Origin: Streptomyces diacarni
GTDB lineage: Bacteria; Actinomycetota; Actinomycetes; Streptomycetales; Streptomycetaceae
Reading direction: 5' to 3'
Assembly (NCBI RefSeq): GCF_003323715.1
Contig: NZ_QOIN01000045.1
Coordinates: forward strand, 1 to 64,000
DNA length: 64,000 nucleotides
The notes under the pieces are model-generated. The model was not told the DNA's origin. It searched no databases and saw only the letters and a program-made list of their open reading frames with translations. Below, piece by piece: positions 1-8,964 of this stretch. Position numbers and translations under genes: made by a program. Within the stretch, counting starts at the first letter, position 1. Each line of letters starts with the position of its first letter.

Positions 1-2
1 AA

Positions 3-98
3 GCCCTCCTCTGCCTCGCCCGCCGCAGAGCCGACGTGCTCTACGCCATGCTCCGCGACGGCACCTTCTACCAGCCCCAACCCGCCCCAGCCCCTTGA
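3..98 (+). pseudogene. C-terminal end of an IS110-type transposase (cut by window edge)
   Basis: The frame open from the left edge ends with ALLCLARRRADVLYAMLRDG and a short Pro/Ala-rich tail before TGA. This matches my recollection of the C-terminal end of IS110-family (DEDD) transposases, in which a helical ARRRxxVLxAMLRDG segment closes the protein. Only 31 residues are visible, so I cannot tell whether the element upstream is intact. The hrpB frame begins within a few bases of this stop, so the end of the element lies close to hrpB. No terminal inverted repeat is expected, because IS110 elements usually lack one. Confidence 0.55.
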
Positions 99-160
99 CC
101 AAACAGATAGGGGCACCCCCCCAGGCTCCGCCCGAGACAGGGGGCGGGGACAATCGCTCG

Positions 161-2707
161 GTGCTCCATCACGACCAACTGGCACGGCTACCGCTTGCCG
201 AAGCCCTGCCGCGGCTGCGCGAGGCCCTCGATACGCACGGCTCGGCCGTGGTGCACGCGCCGCCGGGCACCGGCAAGACGACGCTGCTCCCCCTTGCCCT
301 GGCGGGGCTCCTCGATGACGGGGCGCCCGCCCGAAGCGTGCTGGTCGCGGAGCCGCGGCGGATGGCCGCGCGGTCGGCGGCGCGCCGGATGGCGTGGCTG
401 CTGGGCGAGCGTCCCGGCGAGAGCGTGGGCTTCACGGTGCGCGGCGAGCGCCGGGTGGGGCCGCGTACCCGGGTGGAGGTCGTCACGACGGGCGTGCTGC
501 TGCAACGTCTGCAACGGGACCAGGAACTGCCCGGTGTGGACGTCGTCGTGATGGACGAGTGCCACGAGCGGCACCTGGACGCGGACACGGCACTGGCTTT
601 CCTGCTGGACGTGCGTGCCGCGCTCCGCCCCGAGCTGCGGGTGATCGCCGCGTCGGCGACGCAGGACAGCGCGGCGTGGGCACGGCTGCTGTCCGCTCCC
701 GTCGTATCCGGACGCGGGACGAGCCATCCGGTGGAGGTGCGGTACGCGCCGCCGCCCGCTCAGGTACGGCCGGCGCACGGCACGTGGGTGGACCCGGCGC
801 TGCTGCGTCACGTGGCGGCGACGGTGCGCCGCGCGCTGGAGGAGGTCCCCCGCGGTGACGTGCTGTGCTTCCTGCCGGGCGTCGGGGAGATCGGCCGGGT
901 GGCGGCTCTGCTGGAGCGGGTGGACGCACAGGTGTTCCAGCTGCACGGGCGGGCGCCCGCACACACGCAGGACGAGGTGCTGCGCGGCAGCGGCGACGCG
1001 GGCGGGGACGGTGAGCGACGGGTGATCCTCGCGACGTCGGTGGCCGAGTCGAGCCTGACGGTGCCCGGCGTGCGTGTGGTGGTGGACGCGGGGCTCGCCC
1101 GTGAGCCCCGGACGGACCACGCGCGCGGCCTGACGTCGCTGACCACCGTGCGGGTCTCGCGCGCGGGCGCTGAGCAGCGGCGCGGCCGGGCCGGGCGCCA
1201 GGCGCCGGGGGTCGCCTACGCGTGCTGGGCGGCGGCCGAGGAGACGGGGCGGCCGCGGGAGCCGTCGCCGGAGATCACCGTCGCCGATCTGACGGCCTTC
1301 GCGCTCCAGGCCGCCTGCTGGGGAGAGCCCGACGCGCGGGGACTGGCGCTGCTCGATCCCCCGCCCGCGGGGGCGATGCGCGCGGCCCACGAGACGTTGC
1401 GCGCCGTCGGCGCCCTGGAGGAGTCCGCACGGGTGACGGCGCGGGGGCGGCGCATGGCCCGTACCGGCGTCCACCCCCGACTGGCCCGCGCCCTGCTGGA
1501 CGGCGCCGCCGCCGTGGGCAGCGAACTGGCGAGCGAAACGGTGGCGCTGTTGAGCGAGGAGGTGCCGCGCGCCTACGGGGACGACGCGGCCCAGGCGCTG
1601 CGGCGGGCCCGCACGGCGGGCAGGGCCGATCCGTACGGTGCGCGGTGGACCGCCGAGGTGCGGCGGCTGCGGTCGCTGCTGGGCGAGGAGGTGCCGCGCC
1701 CCGAGGGGCTGACGGACGAGGCGGGCGTCGGCACGGTCGTCGCGCTCGCGCAGCCCGAACGGATCGGCCGGGCACAGCAGCAGGGCTCCTATCTGATGGT
1801 CGGCGGGACGCGGGCCGAGCCGGCCGCCGGAAGCCGGCTGCGCGACGCCCCGTGGCTGGCCGTCGCCGCCGCGGACCGCCCCGCGGGGTCCGCCTCGGCG
1901 CGGATCCGGCTGGCGGCGGCCGTCGACGAGCCGACAGCGCTCGGCGCGGCGGGCGCCCTGCACGAGGTGCGCGAGGAGGTGCGCTGGGACCCCGCGGCGG
2001 GCCCGCAGAGGCACGGCGGTGACGTGGTGGCCCGCGAGGTGGAGTCGCTGGGCGCGGTCCGACTGGCCGTGCGGCCGCTGCGGAACCCGCCGGGTGCGCT
2101 GCTGCGCGAGGCGGCGCTGGAGGGGCTGCGGCAGCACGGGACCGGGCTGCTGCGGTGGTCACCGAGCGCGCGAACGCTGCGCCGCAGGATCGGCTTCCTC
2201 CACCGCACGCTGGGCGAACCGTGGCCCGACGTCTCGGACGAGGCGCTGCTGGCGCGGGCCGACGAGTGGCTCGGGCAGGTGCGCTCCCGAGCCGACCTGG
2301 CCCGGGTGGAGGCGGGCAGCGTCCTGTCGGGGCTGCTGCCGTGGTCCTGCGGCCAGGCGGCGCGCCTCGACGAGCTGGCGCCGGAGCGGATCGAGGTGCC
2401 CTCCGGGTCCCGGATCCGCGTCGACTACGAGCCTGAGCAGCCGGTGCTGGCGGTCAAGCTCCAGGAGATGTTCGGGGCACGCGTCACACCCCGCGTGGCG
2501 GACGGGCGGGTACCGCTGCTCGTCCACCTGCTCTCTCCGGCGGGGCGGCCGGCCGCCGTCACGGCCGACCTGGCCTCCTTCTGGGCGGAGGGCTACCGCG
2601 GCGTGCGGGCCGAGCTGCGCGGGCGCTATCCCAGGCACCCGTGGCCGCAGGACCCCGCCACGGCGGAACCCACCCGGCACACCAGTCCCCGCGGGCGGTC
2701 GTCGTGA
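161..2707 (+). CDS. hrpB: ATP-dependent helicase HrpB
   Basis: DEAH/RHA-type helicase of about 848 aa, a usual length for HrpB. Walker A is APPGTGKTTL near residue 35, followed by motif II MDECHERH, motif III (SAT in AASATQD) and motif VI QRRGRAGR. The C-terminal end has the HrpB-specific block with VHLLSPAGRPAAVT and FWAEGY..VRAELRGRYPRHPWP. An in-frame TTG at 95 would add 22 weakly conserved residues. I prefer GTG at 161 because a G-rich Shine-Dalgarno-like run lies at 140-150 and the HrpB homology begins just after it. HrpB is a predicted NTP-dependent RNA helicase whose substrate in actinomycetes is not established. It stands alone, convergent with the DUF3068 gene. Confidence 0.93.
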   Translation: MLHHDQLARLPLAEALPRLREALDTHGSAVVHAPPGTGKTTLLPLALAGLLDDGAPARSVLVAEPRRMAARSAARRMAWLLGERPGESVGFTVRGERRVGPRTRVEVVTTGVLLQRLQRDQELPGVDVVVMDECHERHLDADTALAFLLDVRAALRPELRVIAASATQDSAAWARLLSAPVVSGRGTSHPVEVRYAPPPAQVRPAHGTWVDPALLRHVAATVRRALEEVPRGDVLCFLPGVGEIGRVAALLERVDAQVFQLHGRAPAHTQDEVLRGSGDAGGDGERRVILATSVAESSLTVPGVRVVVDAGLAREPRTDHARGLTSLTTVRVSRAGAEQRRGRAGRQAPGVAYACWAAAEETGRPREPSPEITVADLTAFALQAACWGEPDARGLALLDPPPAGAMRAAHETLRAVGALEESARVTARGRRMARTGVHPRLARALLDGAAAVGSELASETVALLSEEVPRAYGDDAAQALRRARTAGRADPYGARWTAEVRRLRSLLGEEVPRPEGLTDEAGVGTVVALAQPERIGRAQQQGSYLMVGGTRAEPAAGSRLRDAPWLAVAAADRPAGSASARIRLAAAVDEPTALGAAGALHEVREEVRWDPAAGPQRHGGDVVAREVESLGAVRLAVRPLRNPPGALLREAALEGLRQHGTGLLRWSPSARTLRRRIGFLHRTLGEPWPDVSDEALLARADEWLGQVRSRADLARVEAGSVLSGLLPWSCGQAARLDELAPERIEVPSGSRIRVDYEPEQPVLAVKLQEMFGARVTPRVADGRVPLLVHLLSPAGRPAAVTADLASFWAEGYRGVRAELRGRYPRHPWPQDPATAEPTRHTSPRGRSS

Positions 2708-2753
2708 GGCTGCCGCGGAGTGCCGGCGGCGGCATCTCGGGGGACAACTCGGG

Positions 2754-3857
2754 CTAGCCGCCCACGCCTTCCGGCTGCCCGCGGACGGTTGCCGTGTCCT
2801 CCTCGGTCCCGGCGGTCCCGGCGGGGCCGCCACCGCCCGTGCCGCCTTCCCCACCGCCACCGCCGCCCGGGCCGCCGTCGTCGTCCCCGCCGCCCGCGGC
2901 CTTCGCCCCGTCCGCTGAGCCGCGACCGCGGGCGCGGGCCTCCAGGGTGAGGGAGAGGGCCAGCAGCGCACCGCCCAGCACGAGGAAACCCCAGGGCAGG
3001 TAGGTCGTCAGGGCCAGGACGAGCCGGCGCTGGGAGGTGACCAGGTCGACGGTCTCGGCCTGGAAGTCGGGGCGCATCTTCACGTGCCCGGCGAACGCCG
3101 TGAGGGGCTTCTTGTCCGGCTGGTCCTTCCAGCGCATCTCCTCCTTGTGGATCTCCTGCCCGTCCACCGGCGCACCTGTGACGGGGTCGACCCAGAACAT
3201 CCTCTTGGTGGTGTACCAGCGCTCGAGGCCGATCTGTTCGACCGTCTCGGGGGTGGCTCCCAGCGGCAGCTTCTTAGGGACCTTCACCTTGGTCCAGGGG
3301 ATGGTCTGCTCGAAGTAGTAGGTCTCCAGCCCTTGCACGGTGCGGGTGCCCTTGTAGTGGATGGGTGCGGAGGTGCGGGTCTGGAAGTCGAAGTACTCGT
3401 AGTCGCGCTTCTCGACCAGGAACGGCCACTTGTACTCGATGCCCTCGCGGCGCACCGTGTCGTGGTCGACGTGCTCACCCTTGGTGTGCACGGGCTCCTG
3501 GGAGTGGGCGTCGAAGACGTACCGCTCCGGGATGCGGGAGACCATCTTGCCCTTGTCGTCGGCGACATAGCTGAGCGTGTCCCACACGACCACGTCGCGC
3601 CCTGTGCGGTCCTTCACCTTCTCGGCGGCCTCCACGTTGCCCTTGAGCGTCTGCACGATGCTGACCTTGGGCACCTTCTTCGACTGCATGGTGGCGTAGT
3701 CCAGGAGGGTCGCGTTCTTCGCCTCCAAAACCATGGACTGGTACTGGCTGGGCGGAATCTTCGCCAGCCGCGGGAAGGCGTACCAGCGGATCAGCGGTGA
3801 GAGCGCGGCGAAGAAGACCGCGAAGGCCAGCAGGACCAGGCTCGCTCTGCGGCGCAT
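2754..3857 (-). CDS. DUF3068 (PorA-like) membrane-anchored protein
   Basis: Protein of 367 aa. Its N-terminal signal anchor is SLVLLAFAVFFAALSPLIRW, followed by a large extracytoplasmic part and a C-terminal membrane segment (YLPWGFLVLGGALLALSLTL). It ends in a low-complexity Gly/Pro/Glu tail of about 55 residues. The repeated KVSIVQTLKG.. and VVWDTLSYV motifs are typical of DUF3068, a family also called PorA-like in actinobacteria; the molecular role is unknown. The start ATG has GGGAGG 7 nt upstream. It lies 13 nt downstream of the small gene at 3871-4005 and is probably co-transcribed with it. Longer in-frame extensions to 4127 overlap that gene and are unlikely. Confidence 0.85.
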   Translation of the reverse strand: MRRRASLVLLAFAVFFAALSPLIRWYAFPRLAKIPPSQYQSMVLEAKNATLLDYATMQSKKVPKVSIVQTLKGNVEAAEKVKDRTGRDVVVWDTLSYVADDKGKMVSRIPERYVFDAHSQEPVHTKGEHVDHDTVRREGIEYKWPFLVEKRDYEYFDFQTRTSAPIHYKGTRTVQGLETYYFEQTIPWTKVKVPKKLPLGATPETVEQIGLERWYTTKRMFWVDPVTGAPVDGQEIHKEEMRWKDQPDKKPLTAFAGHVKMRPDFQAETVDLVTSQRRLVLALTTYLPWGFLVLGGALLALSLTLEARARGRGSADGAKAAGGGDDDGGPGGGGGGEGGTGGGGPAGTAGTEEDTATVRGQPEGVGG

Positions 3858-3870
3858 GCTGCCTCCCTGC

Positions 3871-4005
3871 CTACGGGTGCTCGGGGACGGTGGTGTGCAG
3901 GGGCTCTTTCGAGGTCTCGCCGGGCGGGACGCCCGTCGCCGTGATCGCGAAGACGAGGGCGAGGGCGGCCACCAGTCCGATCCCGGCGGCGATGAGCGCA
4001 CGCAT
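3871..4005 (-). CDS. SPW_0924-type small membrane protein
   Basis: Encodes 44 aa: a single membrane helix, MRALIAAGIGLVAALALVFA, then a short polar tail ending in TTVPEHP. The ATG is preceded by GGGAGG at a 7-nt spacing. I recall short Streptomyces proteins with this MRALIAA...GETS..PLxTTVPxHP layout annotated as the SPW_0924 family, of unknown function. It is the first gene of a two-gene unit with the DUF3068 protein, which suggests a joint envelope role; that is inference. Confidence 0.7.
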   Translation of the reverse strand: MRALIAAGIGLVAALALVFAITATGVPPGETSKEPLHTTVPEHP

Positions 4006-4103
4006 GTCCACCTCCCGGTGGGGTGGCCGGCGGCGAGGCGGAGCTGACGCCTCGTCAGGTGAGAGCTCGCACCGTAGCAACGCCCGTCCGGGATGGGAAC
4101 AGT

Positions 4104-4140
4104 GCGGCGCGCCCCGGTACCGAGCACCGGGGCGCGCCGC
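4104..4140 (-). terminator. Hairpin terminator after the lytic transglycosylase gene
   Basis: Perfect 15-bp inverted repeat, arms 4104-4118 (GCGGCGCGCCCCGGT) and 4126-4140, with a 7-nt loop. It begins 15 nt past the TGA of the transglycosylase gene. No T-run follows, which is usual for Streptomyces terminators. Confidence 0.8.
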
Positions 4141-4155
4141 GAGAGGTGTGCCGAC

Positions 4156-5865
4156 TCAGCCCGTGATCGTGAGCTTCACCGTCACGGTGGCACCGCCCTC
4201 GGCGGTGAGGGTGAGGGTGTAGTCGCCCGGCTTGTCGTCGGCGAAGAGCTTCCCGACCTCGGCGACGCCGTCCTCATTCGTCGTCAGCTTCACCGGGGTG
4301 CGCACCGGCTCGCCCTTGTCGTTCTCGAAGTGCGGGCCCTCGGTGGTGTTGTCCAGCTTGGCCGTCACCGCCGTGTTCGCGACCGGCTCGCCCTTGCGGG
4401 TGGCCTTGATCTCGATCGGGAGCGCGAAGGCGCTGTTCTTGGGGGCCGACATCACGACCTCGCTGGTGCGCTCCAGCTTGTCGGCTTCCGCCGCCGCCAC
4501 CTCGGCCGTGAAGTCCACGGTGCCCAGCTTCTTACCCGGAACCGACGCGTGGACGGTGAAGGAGCCGGCCTTGGCGCCCGCGTCGAGACCGGGGGCCTCG
4601 GCGAAGCCCTTGGCGTCGGTGGTGACGGTCGCCTTCTTGGCGCCGCCGTCGAAGGACGCCTCGGTGGCGCCGTCGATCGCGAAGTCGACCTTCACGCCCT
4701 TGACGCCCTTGCCCTTGGAGGTCTCGACCTTCACCCGCGGGCTCTTGGCGAACTTCTCGCCCGCGACCGCGGAGAAGCTCTTGGTGCCGTCCGCCACGAT
4801 GGCGTCGGGCGCCGTCGGGTCGGGGGACGGCGTCCCGCCGTCGTCACCGTCGCCGCCGCCACCACCGGGATTGCCCGGCTTGTCCGACTCACTCGGCTTG
4901 CCCGGCTTCGAAGGCTCGGAGGGCTTGGACGGCGACGTGCCCTTGCCGGGCCCTGACGGGGAGCCGCCCTTGTCGGGGCCGCCCCCGGACTCGCCGAGCC
5001 CGGGAGACGTCGGCAGCAGCGGTCCCTCGGTGTCCGGCACCGAGTGGGTGCCCTCGCGGTAGTAGGCGAACCAGGCCAGGACGGTGCGCAGGTACGCGTC
5101 GGAGTTGTTGTAGCTGAGGATCGCGCGGTCCAGATCCGCCTTGGCCGACAGGTCACGGCCGTCCGCGCACAGGTACTGGCCCGCCGCCAGCGCCGCGTCG
5201 TACACGTTGTTGGGGTCCTTGCGCCCGTCGCCGTTGCCGTCGGCGCCCCAGCGGTCCCACGTGGAGGGAATGAACTGCATCGGACCGACCGCGCGGTCGT
5301 ACCTCGTGTCGCCGTCCCAGCGGCCGCCGTCGGTGTCCTTGATGTTGGCGAAACCGGCGCCGTTGAGCACCGGGCCCAGGATGGGCCGCAGCGTCGTGCC
5401 GTCCTTGTCGACGGCGCCGCCGCGCGCCTGGCCCGACTCCACCTTGCCGATGCCCGCGAGCAGTTCCCAGCGCAGACCGCATCCAGGGGTACGCGAGGCG
5501 AGCGACTTGGCAGCGTCCTTGTAGGCCTTGAGCACCGAGGCGGGGATGCCCGACTCGTCCCCGGAACCGCCCGGGGACGCACCCTCGGGCGGGTGGGGGG
5601 ACTCCAGCGGCGGCAGCTGCGTCTCATAGCTGTCATCGCCTGGCGAACGGTCGCCCGCGGCGTCCGAACGGCCCTTGCCGTGGTCGCCGCCGAGCTCCAC
5701 ACCGGGTGCCTGGGAAGCGGTCAGCGCCGCCATGACGACGGCGGCGATCGCCGTGCCCCCCAGCCCCCTGCGGTATCTGCTGCTGCTCAGCTGGAAGCGG
5801 CGCCGGTGTCCCGACGCCTTCCCGGCCTTCTGCTGCGCGGCGTGCCTGCCCCGGTATCGCGCCAT
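4156..5865 (-). CDS. Secreted lytic murein transglycosylase with C-terminal Ig-like domains
   Basis: Protein of 569 aa. A basic N-terminus leads into a hydrophobic stretch (GLGGTAIAAVVMAALTAS), so it is exported or membrane anchored. At about 125-280 lies an SLT/MltB-like domain: GIGKVESGQ supplies the catalytic Glu, and AVGPMQFIPSTW, DPNNVYDAALAAGQYLC and LSYNNSDAYL are the usual motifs. A Gly/Pro/Ser/Lys linker follows (about 290-345), then two Ig-like modules with the TTDAKGFAEAP and TTNEDGVAEV pattern. It should cleave peptidoglycan glycan strands to 1,6-anhydro ends. The start is the ATG at 5865 with a GAGGA-type site; the in-frame GTG-type extension to 5907 adds nothing conserved. The two terminal modules make it longer than simple SLT proteins. 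Confidence 0.85.
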   Translation of the reverse strand: MARYRGRHAAQQKAGKASGHRRRFQLSSSRYRRGLGGTAIAAVVMAALTASQAPGVELGGDHGKGRSDAAGDRSPGDDSYETQLPPLESPHPPEGASPGGSGDESGIPASVLKAYKDAAKSLASRTPGCGLRWELLAGIGKVESGQARGGAVDKDGTTLRPILGPVLNGAGFANIKDTDGGRWDGDTRYDRAVGPMQFIPSTWDRWGADGNGDGRKDPNNVYDAALAAGQYLCADGRDLSAKADLDRAILSYNNSDAYLRTVLAWFAYYREGTHSVPDTEGPLLPTSPGLGESGGGPDKGGSPSGPGKGTSPSKPSEPSKPGKPSESDKPGNPGGGGGDGDDGGTPSPDPTAPDAIVADGTKSFSAVAGEKFAKSPRVKVETSKGKGVKGVKVDFAIDGATEASFDGGAKKATVTTDAKGFAEAPGLDAGAKAGSFTVHASVPGKKLGTVDFTAEVAAAEADKLERTSEVVMSAPKNSAFALPIEIKATRKGEPVANTAVTAKLDNTTEGPHFENDKGEPVRTPVKLTTNEDGVAEVGKLFADDKPGDYTLTLTAEGGATVTVKLTITG

Positions 5866-6091
5866 AGAGCCGTCCCCGTCCTCTCCCCTTTGGACGCAAT
5901 CACCCACATCACGGCGACCTTACGGCACGGTAGCCCACAAGTCAGCGGTCAGCGGCCACTTGTGGCGCTTCCGCACCGTCTTCGCCGCCGGTTCACCGCC
6001 GGTTTCCGCACCGTTCGCCGCACGCGCCCCCAACGCGCCCGCGGCGGCCTGCAGTTCCTCCCGCCGCACAGGCCGTGAAATCCCGCACCGT

Positions 6092-6120
6092 CCCGGGGAG
6101 GGACCCGCGCCCTCCCCGGG
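6092..6120 (-). terminator. Hairpin terminator after polA
   Basis: Perfect 11-bp inverted repeat CCCGGGGAGGG / CCCTCCCCGGG, arms 6092-6102 and 6110-6120, with a 7-nt loop. It lies 15 nt beyond the polA stop and separates polA from the transglycosylase gene read in the same direction. Confidence 0.8.
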
Positions 6121-6134
6121 AGAGACCCGCGACG

Positions 6135-8876
6135 TCAGTGCGCGGCCGACTCCCAGTCCTGGCCGACGCCGACGGACACATCCAGCGGCGCACGCAGCGG
6201 GACGGCGGACGCCATCTCGGCACGCACCAGCTTCTCGACCTGCTCCCGCTCCCCGGGCGCGATCTCCACAACGATCTCGTCGTGCACCTGGAGCAGCATC
6301 CGCGAGCGCAGCTGAGCGTCGCGCAAGGCCGCGTCGACCTTGAGCATGGCGACCTTCACGATGTCGGCCGCCGTGCCCTGGATCGGGGCGTTGAGCGCCA
6401 TCCGCTCGGCCATCTCGCGGCGCTGCCGCTGGTCGCTGGTCAGGTCCGGCAGATAGCGGCGGCGGCCCATGATCGTGTGGGTGTAGCCGGTGGCGCGGGC
6501 CTCCTCGACCGTACGGCGCAGGTAGTCCCGCACCCCGCCGAAGCGCTCGAAGTAGGTGTCCATCAGGCCCCGCGCCTCGTCCGGGGAGATGCCCAGCTGC
6601 TGCGAGAGCCCGAACGCGGAGAGCCCGTAGGCCAGCCCGTAGGACATCGCCTTGATCTTGCGCCGCATCTCCGCGTCGACGGCGTCCTTGCCGACGCCGA
6701 AGACCTGCGCCGCGACCGTCGTGTGCAGGTCCTCACCCGAGGTGAAGGCCTCGATCAGCCCCGCGTCCTCGGACAGGTGCGCCATCACGCGCAACTCGAT
6801 CTGGCTGTAGTCGGCCGTCATCAGCGACTCGAAGCCCTCGCCGACGCGGAAGCCGCGGCGGATGGCCCGGCCCTCGTCCGTGCGCACCGGGATGTTCTGC
6901 AGGTTCGGGTCCGTGGAGGAGAGCCGGCCGGTGGCGGCCACCGTCTGGTTGAAGGTGGTGTGGATCCGGCCGTCGGGCGCGATCGTCTTGATCAGGCCCT
7001 CGACCGTGGTGCGCAGCTTCTGCTGCTCGCGGTAGCGCAGCATGAGCACCGGCAGTTCGTGCTCGGTCTGGGCCGCCAGCCACGCCAGCGCGTCCGCGTC
7101 CGTGGTGTAACCCGTTTTCGTCTTCTTCGTCCTGGGCAGCCCCAGCTCGCCGAAGAGGACCTCCTGGAGCTGCTTGGGCGAGCCCAGGTTGAACTCGTGC
7201 CCCACCGAGGCGTGCGCCTCGCCGACCGCGTGCTGGACGGCGTCGGCGAACTGCTGCTCCAGCCCCTGCAGCCACTCGCGGTCCGCGGCGATGCCCGCGC
7301 GCTCCATCCGGGCCAGCACCCTCGAGGTCGGCAGCTCCAGATCCCGCAGCAGGTCGGCGGCGCCCACCTGATCCAGCCTGACCTCGAACGCGACGCCCAG
7401 GTCCAGCACCGTGCGCGCCTTGACCATCAGGGCGTCGGCCTCGGCCTGCTCGTCCACCCCCAGCGCCAGCTGGCCGTCCGACTCGGCCGTCGGGCCCAGC
7501 TCGCGGCCCAGATACTCCACCGACAGCGCGTCCAGGGCGAAGGAGCGGCGGCCCGGCTTGTCCAGATAGGCGGCCAGCGCGGTGTCCATCCACACCCCGG
7601 CCACGGACCAGCCGTGGTCGGCGAAGACCCGCATCAGGGCCTTCGCGTCGTGCATCACCTTCTGCCTGTCCGCGTCGGCCAGCCAGGCGGCGAACGCCCG
7701 CTCGTCGCCCTCGGTCAGCTCGGCCGGGTCGAACCAGACCGCGGGGCCCGCGCCGGTGGCCAGCGCGATCTCGCTCACGCTGCCGCTGCCCTGCTTCCAC
7801 ACGTCCACCGTGGCGACACCGAGCGTGACCGTGCCGTGCCGCTCCAGCCACGGGGCGAGGGCGTCCGCCTCGACGACGGCGCCGTCCAGCTCGATGCCGC
7901 CGGCCGAGGCGGGCTCCTCCTCCTCGGCGGCGGCGCCAGGGTCGGCGGCGAAGAGGCGGTCGCGGAAGTTCTGGTGGCGGAACTCCAGCGCGTCGAGGAT
8001 GACGGCCAGCGCGTCCCTGTCGTAGGCGACGCGGGTCAGGTCGCCGGGCCCGTCCGGCAGCGGAACGTCGCGGACCAGCTCCGTCAGCCGGCGGTTGAGC
8101 AGCACGGACTCCAGGTGCGAGCGGAGGTTGTCGCCCGCCTTGCCCTTGACCTCGTCCACCCGCTCGGCCAGCTCGGCGAGGGAGCCGAACTGGGTGATCC
8201 ACTTCGTGGCCGTCTTCTCGCCGACGCCCGGGATGCCCGGCAGGTTGTCGGAGGGGTCGCCGCGCAGCGCCGCGAAGTCCGGATACTGCGCGGGCGTCAG
8301 GCCGTACTTCTCGGCCACCTTCTCGGGCGTGTAGCGCGTCAGCTCGGAGACGCCCTTGGTGGGGTAGAGCACCGTGACGTTGTCGCTGACGAGCTGGAAG
8401 GTGTCCCGGTCGCCCGTGACGATCGACACCTGGAAGCCCTCGGCCTCGGCCGCGGTGGCGAGCGTGGCGATCACGTCGTCCGCCTCGTAGCCGTCGATCG
8501 CGTAGCGGCGCACCTTCATGGCGTCCAGCAGCTCGCCGATCAGCTCCACCTGGCCCTTGAACTCGTCCGGGCTCTTGGACCTGTTCGCCTTGTACTCGGA
8601 GAACTCCGCGGAGCGCCAGGTCTTGCGCGAGACGTCGAAGGCGACGGCGAAGTGCGTGGGCGCCTCGTCGCGCAGCGTGTTCGCCAGCATCGACGCGAAC
8701 CCGTAGATCGCGTTGGTGGGCTGCCCCGTGGTCGTGTTGAAGTTCTCCGCGGGAAGCGCGTAGAACGCGCGGTACGCGAGGGAATGCCCGTCCATGAGCA
8801 TCAGGCGAGGCTGTGCCCCGCCGTCCTTCGCCAGCCCGGTCGCCGCCTGTGCCGTCTTCGCTGCCTTCTTAGCCAC
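6135..8876 (-). CDS. polA: DNA polymerase I
   Basis: Protein of 913 aa. The 5'-3' exonuclease/FEN domain (about 25-315) starts with RLMLMDGHSLAYRAFYALP and has GYEADDVIATLA and RGDPSDNLPGIPGVGEKTA. The middle 3'-5' exonuclease-fold region (about 330-500) lacks the DxE metal ligands and reads LGVATVDVW, so it is probably not proofreading. The polymerase domain carries motif A (MTADYSQIELR), motif B (RRKIKAMSYGLAYGLSAFGLSQ) and motif C (LLQVHDEIVVEI). The start is GTG at 8876 because the family begins (M)AKK.AKTA here and a GAGGA site lies 8 nt upstream; the frame continues to 8987 without conserved sequence. The gene is divergent from the molybdoenzyme gene. Its product fills repair gaps and removes RNA primers. 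Confidence 0.97.
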   Translation of the reverse strand: MAKKAAKTAQAATGLAKDGGAQPRLMLMDGHSLAYRAFYALPAENFNTTTGQPTNAIYGFASMLANTLRDEAPTHFAVAFDVSRKTWRSAEFSEYKANRSKSPDEFKGQVELIGELLDAMKVRRYAIDGYEADDVIATLATAAEAEGFQVSIVTGDRDTFQLVSDNVTVLYPTKGVSELTRYTPEKVAEKYGLTPAQYPDFAALRGDPSDNLPGIPGVGEKTATKWITQFGSLAELAERVDEVKGKAGDNLRSHLESVLLNRRLTELVRDVPLPDGPGDLTRVAYDRDALAVILDALEFRHQNFRDRLFAADPGAAAEEEEPASAGGIELDGAVVEADALAPWLERHGTVTLGVATVDVWKQGSGSVSEIALATGAGPAVWFDPAELTEGDERAFAAWLADADRQKVMHDAKALMRVFADHGWSVAGVWMDTALAAYLDKPGRRSFALDALSVEYLGRELGPTAESDGQLALGVDEQAEADALMVKARTVLDLGVAFEVRLDQVGAADLLRDLELPTSRVLARMERAGIAADREWLQGLEQQFADAVQHAVGEAHASVGHEFNLGSPKQLQEVLFGELGLPRTKKTKTGYTTDADALAWLAAQTEHELPVLMLRYREQQKLRTTVEGLIKTIAPDGRIHTTFNQTVAATGRLSSTDPNLQNIPVRTDEGRAIRRGFRVGEGFESLMTADYSQIELRVMAHLSEDAGLIEAFTSGEDLHTTVAAQVFGVGKDAVDAEMRRKIKAMSYGLAYGLSAFGLSQQLGISPDEARGLMDTYFERFGGVRDYLRRTVEEARATGYTHTIMGRRRYLPDLTSDQRQRREMAERMALNAPIQGTAADIVKVAMLKVDAALRDAQLRSRMLLQVHDEIVVEIAPGEREQVEKLVRAEMASAVPLRAPLDVSVGVGQDWESAAH

Positions 8877-8964
8877 GGGAGAGATCCTCGCATGCGGCTG
8901 TGACAACGGCGGGGCGCGCCGGTGTGTGGCTGCCACACCCGGTGCGGTGGCACCATCAGGTGTT

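Noticed and set aside
3..160. TTG at 95 as the hrpB start
   Set aside because: It would overlap the transposase stop and add 22 residues without HrpB similarity; GTG 161 fits better.
188..2162. Long minus-strand frames opposite hrpB
   Set aside because: Arg/Pro/His-rich shadow translations created by high GC in the real gene.
5866..6091. Possible c-di-AMP (ydaO-type) riboswitch upstream of the lytic transglycosylase
   Set aside because: Such switches often precede Streptomyces wall-hydrolase genes, but I could not find the conserved core sequence in this leader.
6075..8903. 942-codon plus-strand frame opposite polA
   Set aside because: Antisense shadow of polA, rich in Arg, Gly, His and Val and with no motif.
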